Assembly: GCF_027409185.1 (NCBI RefSeq)
Contig: NC_084469.1
Span: forward strand, 82,309,918 to 82,373,917
From: Cynocephalus volans
Lineage: Eukaryota > Chordata > Mammalia > Dermoptera > Cynocephalidae
Reading direction: 5' to 3'
DNA: 64,000 bases
Part shown: piece by piece, positions 11,461 through 22,789 of the stretch
Numbering within the stretch: the first letter of the stretch is position 1
Layout of the letters: every line of letters begins with the position of its first letter
Position numbers and translations under genes: made by a program
The notes under the pieces: model-generated
Databases searched by the model: none
What the model saw: the letters and a program-made list of their open reading frames with translations, nothing else
Told to the model about the DNA's origin: nothing

Positions 11461-12504
11461 ATGCTTAAAACCAGAGGGCACAGAAGATGTCCTAATGCTG
11501 CTTTATAGATGAGTACAAAGCTGCATGTTCAGGACTCTAGAGGAAGAATACAGATAACCCCAAGTTTTAAAAATGTTCTCTGTTGCCACGTTGCTGGGTG
11601 GAACAAAGTAGAGCAGTTTGGGTGTGGATTAGCTCCCTCTGATTGCTGAAAAAAATTAACAGTCGTAGTTTTATTTCTTTTACTCCCCCCATAAAATGAA
11701 TACAAATAATATTACAATAGTTGATAAGATAGTCAGTGAAATGTTTTCAGATGTCCTGATGTTCTTTTCTGCTGTGCCATAACTAGTCCTAGGTCTCGAT
11801 TTTTCCTCCCAGAACACATTTGGAGATTTTACTAGCAGGTCTGAGCACCGTAATTTGGGTAACTTGCAGACCTCAATCTCATCCAGGAAATTCCAAAATA
11901 TCTCTACATATCTGTTCTTATATTTTGTAATATAAGATTCTGAAATCCATTACTGGCTAGAATATTAGAAATTGCTTAATGCTATTTTACACTGCGTTAT
12001 AACTTAATCTTCACAACAACACTGAATTAGGTAGTACTATTTGCATTTCCCAGATGAGGAAAACTAAGATCCACAAAGTTCACTGAGCTTATAAGTAGAA
12101 GAGCCTGACTTCACAGTTGTCCATAGCCTACATGGAGTCACAGAAGATAGTCAACATAAAATCTACCAGATTTGGGAACTGTCACAAACAAGAAACAGAA
12201 GGGGAGGTACAGGAGTCAGGATTCCAAGCTTAGGGACCATCCCAGGATGGGTGGCTGCCTTGTTTCTGGGGACTGGACTTTTTTGAGATTACAGGCATCA
12301 GGGCAACATGTTTTTGTGAGGTGTGCTAACACATACCACTCTATCTGATACAAATTATCATGTTCTGAGTGCTACCTCCCTTTGCATAAGAAGGGACCTA
12401 TATTGGGATATGCACAACTCATCATAAGGTGCACTTGAACACTTTTATTTTCCAAAAGAACAAACAGTTGGCTGTATTTTCATCTTTGCCCAGTTCCCCT
12501 TCTA

Positions 12505-12665
12505 AGTCACTGGATTCAGGATCCAGTAAAGTCCTGGAGGGCTTTGTAAAATACAGATTTCTGCCCCACTCCTCAGAGTTTGTTCAGGTAATCTGCCATG
12601 GGGCCTGAGAATGCATTTCTAACAAGTTCTACGTTCTGTTGTGGGGATCATATTGAGAACCACTG
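12505..12665 (-). mobile_element. MER5-like hAT-Charlie DNA transposon
   Basis: It contains GGGGCCTGAGAATGCATTTC, AACAAGTTCTACG and ends TTGAGAACCACTGCTCC. These match, in reverse, the MER5A non-autonomous hAT transposon, whose terminus is CAGTGGTTCTCAA. Confidence 0.75.
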
Positions 12666-12733
12666 CTCCACATTTTTCCAGGGACACAGCAATCATTCCA
12701 CTAAAGACAAGACAAGAATTCTATTTTTATCAA

Positions 12734-12739
12734 TTTATT
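12734..12739 (-). terminator. LONP2: Candidate LONP2 poly(A) signal
   Basis: TTTATT on +, that is AATAAA on -, lies about 170 bases after the LONP2 stop codon. A U/GU-rich stretch (TTGTCTTGTCTTTAG on the - strand) follows, as expected downstream of a cleavage site. A second AATAAA sits near 12444. Longer 3' UTRs cannot be excluded. Confidence 0.5.
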
Positions 12740-12905
12740 AAATTAACATATTTCTGTAATAAACACTAGCCACTACTTAAGTGAGGAACATTACTGTTAT
12801 GATTATGTTCACAAATTAGGGAAATTTTGCTTTAATGGTGTGAATAAGATCATCTTTCAGTACCTTTTTGGCACTTCATAACTTCTAAAAGGTTGAGATT
12901 CGGGC

Positions 12906-13121
12906 CTACAGTTTGCTATTTAAGAGACCAGGTCTGACAGTAAAGCCACCATCAAAAGCTGCATTGAGAACTTCATCCAGGCAGCTTGCTGTGACAAAAC
13001 TTAAATCCTGTCGTACATTGCCTGGGATTCCTTCAAGGTCTTTTTCATTCCTCTGAGGAATAATGACTTGCTTCAGTCCTGCTCTGTGTGCTGCCAGCAC
13101 TTTGTCTTTAATTCCACCCAC
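12906..13121 (-). CDS. LONP2: LONP2 last coding exon: catalytic lysine and SKL peroxisomal signal
   Basis: LONP2 is the ATP-dependent Lon protease of the peroxisome matrix. It helps process and remove PTS1 enzymes of beta-oxidation. This exon encodes 71 residues, starting VGGIKDKVLAAHRAGLK. By alignment with bacterial Lon (GGLKEK), the second lysine of GGIKDK is the catalytic-dyad lysine, near residue 786 in human-type numbering. The end ..RPGLLNSKL carries the PTS1 tripeptide SKL. The acceptor is TTACAG before GTGGGT on the - strand, and the exon begins in phase 0, matching the upstream exon. From memory, the human protein reads TVKTRPGLL here while this one reads TVRPGLL, which would make it two residues shorter. 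The 3' UTR continues to about 12715. Confidence 0.96.
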   Translation of the reverse strand: MGGIKDKVLAAHRAGLKQVIIPQRNEKDLEGIPGNVRQDLSFVTASCLDEVLNAAFDGGFTVRPGLLNSKL

Positions 13122-13627
13122 CTGTAAGGAGAGAAGAACGTTTTCAAAGTTAATGATCATCCTCAAGCTGTGAAAGAAACCCTGACCCACTTTTCTTTCC
13201 CTGAATTTAACCACCTGTTTTAAAACATCCAAGCCATCTTCTACTTTGTTATAGTATGAGCTAGGAAAGCCACTAAAAAGGTTAATAAATAGTAACCTAG
13301 ACTTTTTCATGTTTCAATTAGTGTGATGTTAAATCCTTTTAATGGGAAAAATTTTTGCTAGGTAAGAGTAACTTCTGTTGAAGATTCCTTTTTAAAATAT
13401 CGTCAAGGTTAACATTTACATTCCATTCTATAATCATAACAATCTTATCTTTTGGTTGACTCTGAAAAAGCATTACATTATTTTGTCCATTAACACTGTT
13501 CTTACAGAGCCACTTTAACCACTTTTTCCTTCACTACAGGCTTAAAGCCATGACCTCCCTTGCCATTTAATGAACAAAACATATCCCAAAACTATCTAGG
13601 CTCTGTGGAAGTTTAAAAATATGTCCA

Positions 13628-14105
13628 CAATGGTCCCTTCAAAAGATGGACTCTAATTACCCTCACCTTGAATGTGGACCAGGCTTTGTGACTTGATTAT
13701 AAGAAAGAGAGCATGGCAGAAGTGATGCTGTATGGCTTCCAAGGCTAAGTCATAAAAAATAAGCTTCTATCTTGATCTCTCTCTTGGATCATTTGCCCTG
13801 GAGATAGCCAGTTGCCATGTTTGAGGCCACCCAAGCATCCTATGCATAAGCCCATAAAGAGACCGGGGCCTTCTGCCAACAACAGGACCAATTTGCCAGT
13901 CATGTGAGTGAACCACGGTGGAAGCAGATCCTCCAGGCCCAGTCAACCTTCAGATAACTATGACCTGGCTATCTTGACTGTAAGATGAGACCCTGAGCCA
14001 GAAACACCCACCTGAGCCTCTCCTGAATTCCTGACTCACAGAAACTTTGAGAATAATAAATGTTATTGTTTTGGGGTAATATGCAGCAACAGATAACAAA
14101 TACAG
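13628..14105 (+). mobile_element. MLT1-like MaLR LTR
   Basis: MLT1 landmarks on +: an internal GAGACCCTGAGCCAGAAACA, CTCCTGAATTCCTGACTCAC, AGAAACTTTGAGAATAATAA and a terminal GCAGCAACAGATAACAAATA. The AATAAA lies inside the LTR, as is usual. It is ancient and diverged. Confidence 0.75.
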
Positions 14106-15387
14106 CCCTCAGTCATAGCACCTAGAACATGTAATCCCTGGAGAAAGCCCTCTTGGAGCTCTCCAACCATCTGCTCCAATCATGCCTGGCTGTTCTCTGG
14201 GCCTTCCTACACAGCTGCAATACTATCCCATTGTCATCCTCTTTCAAGGTTTTCTCCTTCATGCTGATGAAGTACACCCTCAATGTACCTTCTTTAGAAA
14301 GAGTGTAAGATAAACTCATTTCCTGCACGTAGGAAAATATCTATTTTTCTTTCACACTTGACTGATAGTAAGGCCACGTATATGAGACAAAGTAGATTTA
14401 CAATCATTTTCCCTCAGAGTTTTCAGGGTACTGCACATCTAGTGTCACTGATGAGAAAGCTTTATTCTTGGTGATCTAAAAAGTCGAGAGGATGAAATCT
14501 TTTTTCTGGTTGGCATAGGCCCTTCCAATCTAAAGATATCTTAAATCCTAGGAAATGTTCCATTGTTTCTCTGGCCATTTGTTCTATTCCATTTTTCTGT
14601 TTGCTGGAACTCCTGTTAGATGTTGGATCTGCCAGACTGTTTTTCACTATTTTTTTTCTGAATTGTTCTTCGACCAATTCTAAAGCCACATGTTTAAATC
14701 CAAAACCTCTGTCTTATTCTCTGTTCCTGAATTATGTTTTCTCCAGTCTTAGCAAGTCCTTCCTTTAAATGCCACTGCTTTCCTTCATGTCTCTTGTAAA
14801 AAGCTTAAAACTGAAGGCTTACTAAAAGCTGTGGTGGGTTTCCTCTGCTGGGCATGGGGAGGCCTTTCCATGGGCTGTTATTTGCTCTGCGAGTAGGGGA
14901 CAAAGTAGAAGTCTCCTTTGTTTTACAGAGATTTCACATGTCACTCCCATTCTCTTGGTCTATACCTTCTGGTTCTGAGCCAGCACTTATCCCAGATTTC
15001 TGTTGGGAAGATCACCTCCACCTCCAATTCTGTTTCATCAGCCAAGACACTTGTCTTCTCAGAAATTGGCTGAACTATCTTGATGACCCCCTCATTTTTG
15101 AGTGTTTAAATTTATTCCTTGCTTAGTCTACCATCTTGAACCAGGACACTGAAGTAAGAGTTTATGGTCAACAAAGCATCTGCTCATTTCCTTTTAGTAG
15201 CACAGCTAGTATGAACCACTACTGTCACTTGAAATGCAAGAGTTCCTGGGTAAGGTTAAGAAAAGAGATCAGTCATTCCTTTTGAGTATAGATCTACAAA
15301 TATAATAAACAGAGTTTAGAAAATATGACTTTCTGACTTTATGACTGAATTAAAAAAATCTGGGAACTTAAAGCATCTGCAGTGATC

Positions 15388-16145
15388 TTTTAAAAAATTT
15401 TAATAACATAGTGATTGCGTATTTATGGGGTACAGTGTGATATTTCGATTCATGTATACAATGTGTAATGATCAAATCAGGATAATGAGCATATCCATCA
15501 CCTCAAACATTTATCATTTCTTTGTGTTGGGAACATTCAATATCCTCTCTTGTAGTTATTTGAAAATATACATTATTGTTAACTATAGTCATCCTACAGT
15601 ACTGTAGGACTCTAGAACTTATTCTGCCTATCTGGCTGTAATTTTGTGTCTGTTAACCAGCCTCACCCTGTCTCTCCTACCCCAATCCTCACTAGCCTCT
15701 AGTAACTATTATTCTACTCTACTACTGTGAGATCAACTCTTTTAGCTTCCATATATGAGTGAGAACATGCGGAATTTATCTTTCTGTGCCTGGCTTATTT
15801 CACTTAACATAATATCCTCCAGGCTCATTCATGTTGCCAAGAACGACAGAATTTCATTCCTTTCTTTATAGCTGAATAGTATTCCATTGTGTATATACAC
15901 CACATTTTCTCTATCCATCTGCTATTGGACACAGGTTGATTTCACATTTTGGCTATTGTGAATAGTGCTGCAGTAAACACAGGAGTGCAGATATCTCTTC
16001 AATTACTGATTTCCTTTCCTTTGTATATATACCCAGTAGTGGGATTGGTGGATCATATGGGAGTTTAGTTTCAGTTTTTTGAGGAACTTCCATAAGATTT
16101 TCTATAATAGCTGTACTTATTTACATTCCTACCAACAGTGTGTTT
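15388..16145 (-). mobile_element. L1 3' end, antisense
   Basis: Read on + it shows the reverse of a typical L1 3' UTR and ORF2 end: GATCAAATCAGGATAATGAG, ATTCCATTGTGTATATACAC, TGAATAGTGCTGCAGTAAAC and TATACCCAGTAGTGGGATTG. It is 5'-truncated within the ORF2 C-terminal coding region and moderately diverged. Confidence 0.85.
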
Positions 16146-16782
16146 TTTAGTGATCTTAATTTGCGATTCTATGATGTACTTTCACCATTACTTCATAAAA
16201 TAAGGACTTTTTCAGAATAAAGAACATTCTCCCCCCCTGCCCCCATTTTTGCTATGAACCTGCAAAAATAGTGTTGCAGACTGGTACTGGTAACTAATGA
16301 CTTCAAACCCAAAATACTCTCTCAAGCTCTGTGCATTCTATCACTGTTTCTATAAGCAGCTTAAGACATGGAGAGAGCCCCAAGACCCCGCATGTGTAGA
16401 ACTTTTTCAAAAATTAACAATTAGATATGGTTAATCTTTACTACAGTTTCCATTCTATACTAGTTGTTTTTCTATAAACCTATCAACTATAGTAATCTAA
16501 GTTTTCTATAAGAGGATAGGAGGTCTCAAAGGAACTTCAAAAAAGTAGAATTTAGCTTAAAGCTTAAAAATAGCCACTATCCTATTTTACACATCTGCTA
16601 TATTTTTAACAATTTGTTAACTAAAACAAGGCCTCAAATCTTCATGTTAACTGCTGATATTTCTGATGACCACACTAATGTTCTTTCCCTTAGCAAGTCT
16701 TCTCAGAAGGGAAAACATGGGGAAAATTGTCAGTTTTTCTTTTATTTGATCAAAACTTTAAAATATAAATTAGTTACAGGTA

Positions 16783-16893
16783 TGAGGTGGTCTTCAAAAA
16801 AGTTCTTGGAAGGATCTTTCTTTTTTTGGCGGCTGGCCAGTATCATACTATCTTTTAATTCAATTTTTCCATGAACTTTTTGAAGTACCCTCG
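16783..16893. mobile_element. Mariner-type MITE with TA flanks
   Basis: TA-flanked inverted repeats: GGTCTTCAAAAAAGTTCTTGG at the left and CCATGAACTTTTTGAAGTAC at the right. The centre contains about 20 bases that resemble the antisense end of the tRNA SINE (TTTTTGGCGGCTGGCCAG). The same MITE type recurs at 55487-55567. Confidence 0.6.
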
Positions 16894-17047
16894 TATAAAA
16901 ATTTAATATCTGTTTAAAACCAAAGTTTTCATAGAAAGAAGGCAAACTAGTATTAATTTAAATTTTAAAATACAATTGATTTAAATTAAAAAATTAAATT
17001 AAAAAAAAATATATATATATATATAAGAATAGTTTTTTCGTACTTAC

Positions 17048-17238
17048 TGGAAGAACAAGACCTCTCAGTGTAATCTCTCCAGTCATGGCTACATCTGAAC
17101 GTACCAGCCGCCCACTAAAAAGTGAGGCGAGACAGGTTACTATGGTAACTCCAGCAGACGGTCCATCTTTTGTGACAGCTCCAGCTGGGAAGTGCAGATG
17201 GATGTCTGTGTTGTCAAGAAGATCAAAACTTCCAAAAG
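17048..17238 (-). CDS. LONP2: LONP2 exon: catalytic serine of the Lon protease domain
   Basis: The exon has 191 nucleotides and gives 64 residues, counting a split first Ala codon, from [12 protein letters not shown] to [12 protein letters not shown]. It carries the Lon active-site motif KDGPSAGVT, whose serine is the nucleophile (Ser743 in human-type numbering), and the conserved TGEITLRG loop. The spacing from this serine to the lysine in the next exon is 43 residues, the same as in bacterial Lon. The acceptor is AAAG before CTTTTGG; the donor is CCA followed by GTAAGT. Entry phase follows the one base left by the exon at 17657-17864, and exit is phase 0. Confidence 0.96.
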
Positions 17239-17656
17239 CTTTAAAAAGGAAAAAACGACTTTAATGTAGAAAAAGTAAACCTGTTTTTTCTCCTTAAAAA
17301 GAAAATCAAAGACAAAAATGAATGTTTTGGGTAACTGAATTCTTTAAAACATTAATGAACAGTACGATTAGAGTAAGGGTCTGGAAGAATAATTTTATTC
17401 TATTCTAAGTAGGATTGAAAACAAAACAAAGCTTTTGAATTAGTTCCTAGTTTGGGCACTAGGCAAACAGTCCTCAATGGGAACTAGAATTTCCACAGAG
17501 GTTCAAAAGTGAAGTTTGTACTTTACTGAATGGTGTAACTAATCATTTAGAGCTCATCTAAATCTCTGTCACAGAATGCTGAGATGCCTCCTGGATCAGG
17601 ACCCACATGTTCTTACTCACTCACAGCCATGTCCCAACTGTGGCTAGGTCACGTAC
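17239..17656 (-). other. LONP2: LONP2 intron (418 bp)
   Basis: A short intron with donor GTACGTG at 17656-17650 and acceptor AAAG ending at 17239 (- strand). I see no repeat or open frame of note in it. Confidence 0.9.
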
Positions 17657-17864
17657 CATTAGTCAGATGGTATTTCTTTGCGTTGCTACGGAGCCAGCTA
17701 ATAGCAAGGTGAGCAGACTCCTTCATGACATCCCCTAGCTGGCCAGTCAGAGTTAGCTGACCTTCACCATCCATTCGACTTGCCTCCACGAACATGATTT
17801 CCCCACCTAAGGGCGTCCATGCCAAACCTATTGCCACTCCTGGTTGACTCAAACGCTCAGATAC
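17657..17864 (-). CDS. LONP2: LONP2 exon: N-terminal half of the Lon protease domain
   Basis: The exon has 208 nucleotides and gives 69 residues plus one base, from [16 protein letters not shown] to [10 protein letters not shown]. The stretch [20 protein letters not shown] is the conserved start of the Lon proteolytic domain. The following [15 protein letters not shown] is the substrate-groove helix region found in all Lon proteases. Human-type residues are about 647-715. Acceptor TTTCAAG precedes GTATCTG; the donor is AATG followed by GTACGTG. Reading phase is 0 in and 1 out, agreeing with both neighbours. Confidence 0.96.
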
Positions 17865-20800
17865 CTTGAAAGAAAGAAGAAAATGATCAGAGTTAGGTCA
17901 ATGAGTACCAAATTATTTTCAGGCAGACTAAACTAATCACACAATCCTGTAAGGGTCTCCTTTCTGCATAGAGAACTTTACTTCACATGATTCTGAGTCA
18001 CACCACTTACTGTCAGGCTCTCTGCCAAAAGAAATACCTAAACTTCCTCTTTGGTATTTATCAGAAGCAATTCTACCTTAAAACATGTGTGGATGACTTT
18101 GATTTTTAAGAGCTAGATCTAGTTACACATGCTCTAATATTCAAGGAATAAACCCAATAGTTTTATCTATTTAAAGTATCTTTATTAGACTACATATTTA
18201 TACATACTCCAGAACCTAACTTCATTTTAGGCAATCATGAATTTGTTTCAGAAAGTAGAACCCCTCTTACTGACATACACGTAAGAAGTGTTAGCTCCAG
18301 AGGCCAAGTGTGAAGGTATGTATTATAACCCCCTGAATTTTACTTCTCTGCCACTTACCTTTACTTTCTCTGCTGTTGCTGCATAGACACTATAAAATAC
18401 TGCTTTATGATGCCTAGGTTCCTTCCTATGTGATCAGAGGCCCACTGTGCTGCCTGGCTGCCATTTTAAACTGAACATGCTGCCCACCTGAGAATATGAG
18501 CCCAGGTGATGAGACATGTAGGTTAACACATCCAAGTTATGAAAACACAAAAAAAGGAACAGCTGAAAAACAGTAATGATAACTTTTACTGCACCCTTTG
18601 AGTCTCCAAATTTCCTCTCCTATAGAAGTTATCCATGTCAGAGGAACTGAGTACAATATGTCAGCCAAGCACTAATCCAAATGAAAGATTTTTCTCCAGA
18701 GAGGAACCTTTCTCACTAAAGAACAGCAGAGTCTGTAGCCTGAGTTTCTGGTTACAGGGCTGCACTGCTGATGCTTATTCCTTTTCCAAGGGGCTTTTGG
18801 ACAGTAAAAATACTGATTTTAAAATTTGCTCCAAAATCATGTGTGGCATCCACTGAAGCTATTGGGTACTTATTTTCAGTAGCAAACTTAAAAATTAATT
18901 TTAAAAAATTAATTCTAATTAACTCCATATGATAGGTTAGAGATTTGGAAGGCCAAACTCCAGCATCAGCTGCATCAGTACCATGTACCACAGATCACAC
19001 TTCCCTCTGGCTTTGGTACTTGGCCTGTTCTATATTTACTTGAGGAGAAAGACATGAAAGATCAATATGCAAAAAATCAGTACTATTTAAGGAAAACATA
19101 GAAACGACTATTTATAAAACAGTTCACAAGTTTGTTTTTCTAATATAAAATCACTTCCCTATACCTGAATGACATCTAGGTTGGGAGGGAATTTGCCAGG
19201 GATTCATTTCTTTTACTACATGGTTCCTTTCTAGGGCTGGGTCAACTAATCCTGGAGAATCATCCTCAACATACTGAATCATGTTTAATTTAACACAAAA
19301 AGCCATTTGTTATACTTTTGTTAGCTATAGTAATATCCTTTTCTTACAGCTGAATCTCAAAAATCATTTGTCAAAATAATAATACTAAAAGTATCACCAA
19401 AGAAGCAGTAGTAAGATTCTTGTTGATTACCTACCATTTTGCTTCAGGAAACCACGTCTGTTTCCAACACTCCCCATCTGCTGGAGAGTCTTGGTGCTCT
19501 GGGTAGAAGTAATTGGTAAACTGCTCATTGGATGGGCAAGCAGTGTAAATAAGTACATTTTGGCCAAACCAAAAGCATCCACGCTTACAATCACTGTTCT
19601 GACTTGATACTAAGTAAGTGTTCTACTATTAGCCTGAAGATGGGACTAATGTCAAATGTGTGTAAATTAATGTCAACATACACAGGACAGCTGAAGTTAC
19701 TATCAAACCTGGAATGTCAGTAATCAAGGCTAACAGTGATTACCTAAGGAGTAAAGAAACTTTAATTCTTAGACTTGGAGTCAGTCTTTGGGAGCATGTG
19801 TTCTGAAACTGTAAGAATCAAGCATCCAGTTGCCTGAGAAATGATAGAGTACAAGTAAATATGAATTTAACAGATAAGATACATTCTCCTTTCTTGCTCT
19901 TGAATGCAGGCAGTTTTCCAGAACAATGTGTATCTTATAGCATTCCTTAACAATTGACTCAACATCATAATTTCTAAACAATGTTTATCTACCAGTACTT
20001 TCCAATCAGCTTCTGTCCCCATTACTGGTTTGTAGAATCATCAGTTATATTAGCCAAGACACACCTAGGCTTGAAGTTTGGAATGTTTTTCCCACTAGAC
20101 GTCAAAGTGGGATGTGGGTATCTCAAGTTCATTTTTGTCATTCAACTTCCCACTCATACTATTATTATGCTACAGTTTCCTTATCTGTTAAATCTTGTTC
20201 AAAGAAATGGTGTTTCTTTTGTAATAATTCTGTCAATAAGGTAATATGCAGATAGCAGAAGTATTTAAAATATTTAGGGAAAAACCTGATTAATAATAGA
20301 ACGTCTTATAACCTGTGGTTGCATTTTTAATACTGCAATACGAGTGTTTAAAAAGCATTTGAGTAATCACTGCCAATTTCACACTGCACTTCCCACTTGG
20401 TTCACTAAAAATTGTGATATTTGACTGAAATAGTAAACATGCACAATTCTTTGTGACCCTTCCAAGCCTCGACCAACACTTACAGACCCATCAAAAGGAC
20501 CAAGATTTTACATTCATCTAACAGGCCTTTTACCAAGTGTTCTGAGCCAGGCTCTATATTACAGGTTATACAGATATAAAAATGAATACCTTGTGGAAAT
20601 GACAGACTACATAAGAACATCAGACAAAGGAGCAATTATACTCCAGTGTGGGGAGCTACAACAAGATATCTATAAGTGCTTTTATCTACAGGGAGCCCTG
20701 AAAAGGCAAGGGTCCCTGTATGGAGAGATGGGACCAGTGTCACAGAGAGGCTGAGCAGAGTCTTAAAATGTGAGTAGTAGTTTGCTGGGCAGAGAAGGGC

Positions 20801-21489
20801 CAGCAGGTGCCAAGGAATGGAGACGTGAATAATTCTGTGGGCCTTCTTTCCAGGGACAAGCATGGTGCCATGCTAAATGCAAAACCTGAGCTGTCAAATT
20901 TCTGTGGCATGTGTGCAAATCTGTTCTGTAGTGAAGTTTACACCATCAATTGGTTTCTTTTATAGCTCATATAGCATATTTTATGTTCCTCCTAGGGCTG
21001 TCACCACAGTAGCTCATCCATCTGGCAACTTCTTTAAAGTCTCTGTACTGAGATCCTAAGCCTTGAATTCATGAATATTTGATTTTTCTAGTTGTAGATT
21101 TGTTTCAGCAGCATTTAGAAAAGCAAGGGCAGATTTTGTTTCCTTAGGAGAGGTGCTGGGGTCTACCACTGTCATCTCTTAGGGCAGTATTAAATAGCTC
21201 CAGTCTGGCTAGACGCTCGCACTGCTGAGAACCAGTTGCTTTCTGATCCTTGCAGTAGGTAGGACCTTTTCTTGGCACCACTGATTCCTGATGGGGCACT
21301 GGACCAACCTCGATGTGCAGAGTCAGCTGTCTTCAACAGGGCATGCAGCATGAAGCCAGGCTGTGACACAGCATGCTTAAATGGAGGGCGATGGAGAAGG
21401 AATCTACCACCATGATTCTCTGGGGCATTTAGTGTTTACTCTTTGCCTGTTTCTCTCTTTTATTTTTTTGATGGTGGGGGAGGGGTCCT

Positions 21490-21577
21490 TTTGTTTTGTT
21501 GGCTGGCTGGTACAGGGATTGAACCCTGGACCGTGGTGTTATCAGTACCATGCTCTAACTGAGCTAACCAGCCAGCT
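21490..21577 (-). mobile_element. tRNA-Ile-derived SINE, monomeric, antisense
   Basis: Antisense reading TTGTTGGCTGGCTGGTACAG, GGACCGTGGTGTTATCAGTA and GAGCTAACCAGCCAGC. These are the complements of the B box, anticodon arm and A box. Confidence 0.83.
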
Positions 21578-22789
21578 CCTCCTTGACCATTTCTAGCTGC
21601 TGATTTTGTTTGCTTGAAAGGCAAGCATGATGATGGAATCTCCTGGAATTCACCTTTTGATGCATTCTATTCAAGATGCTTTGAAAAATCTGCATTCTAT
21701 CTTCTTCCTTTTACTATTTTCTAAGGGCAGTCACCATTAGATAAGGGCTTTTCATATACCATGGTCAGAAGCCAATACTAAGTCTTTAATACAACGTCGG
21801 GGACTATCTTAAAAAGATGAAGGAAGAATCAAATGACAGAATCCTGTCCCAAACCAGGTATACTAGTCGTTTGTCACTTTTGGGGGTACCTAATGTCCAT
21901 TTCCCCTCTTAAAATCAGCCTGATTTCTTGGTGACCTACTCTTTTCACGTAGTCTCTATGAGGCAGAGAACCCAGGATCTTGTCTGCCCCCCAGAGAAAA
22001 AAGGCATAGCTAGGGAGGGGGCATGTGGCCCAAGCCCACCTGATCAGATGGTCCCTCCTCGGACATGGAGGAAGTGTTCCGAGCTAAGTCTGCCCTGCGA
22101 AAGCACGTGTGGCATGAACCAAGTCTAGGCTCCTCGGGACAACTACTCTCACTCCTGCTCCTTCCATTCTTTCTCCTACAGCACAGGGAAACTTCTTATT
22201 TTATTTTATAAAAGTGAGTTTAACTGGTCTTGTTTCTTTAGCAAGCTTTACCATATTAGAAAAGGTGACCTATGATACTGTTCCTAAATTTGAAATCTAG
22301 ACGAAGTTCCTAGAACCCATTTTTCAACCCACTAAGAGAATTCTGCAGGGATATAACATTAATAAAAGGGTACCTTCTTGCCTTTCTTCCTAACCGCCAG
22401 TCTGCTAGGTTAGTAACATTTTTTGTTAGCAATATATTTTTGTAGACTTGTCTTCAGTCAAAGGAAAGAACAATAAGGGGTGAGGTTATTCAATGAGGAT
22501 ACAAAATGAGGATTATAAAAACAACAGGTGTTTTTTAGTGATTGGGGATAGGTCTGTTTTTAGGGAGTATGGTTGTTGCAGGAACTCGTATTTGTTCATT
22601 TTTAAAGCATGTATTGGGCACTATGATGGGTGCTTTATACACATTAACTCACCAAATTCTACTTTCTAATAACATACGTATAATTATCCCCATGTATCCG
22701 AGGAAGACATCAAACTCAAGGAGGTTGGGTTTATCATGGAAGGCCTCCTTGCTACTTTCATACCTTATTCTTCCTCCCTTCTATTAAAC

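Larger units (their letters stand above)
3922..12715. other. Space between the convergent SIAH1 and LONP2 3' ends
   Basis: About 8.8 kb with no conserved coding sequence. It holds MIR fragments (4461-4680, 6950-7115 and an L2/MIR-like piece at about 11985-12125), three sense SINE copies, a possible ERV LTR (8085-8637), an old L1 3' end interrupted by a MaLR LTR (9757-10890), a second MaLR LTR (11066-11460) and a MER5-like transposon (12505-12665). The stretch 4700-6950 is AT-rich with nothing I recognise. Either gene may have a longer 3' UTR reaching into this space. Confidence 0.6.
13122..17047 (-). other. LONP2: LONP2 intron (last)
   Basis: A 3.9-kb intron with donor GTAAGT at 17047-17042 and acceptor AG at 13123-13122 (- strand). 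It holds an MLT1-like LTR (13628-14105), an antisense L1 3' end (15388-16145), a mariner-type MITE (16783-16893) and a (TA)n run at about 17006-17023. The stretch 14110-15380 is unrecognised sequence with no conserved open frame. Confidence 0.85.

Noticed and set aside
13122..13310. The LONP2 last-exon frame stays open upstream with an ATG (MKKSRLLFINLF).
   Set aside because: This part lies beyond the splice acceptor at 13122-13123 and has no similarity to Lon. It is intron read-through.
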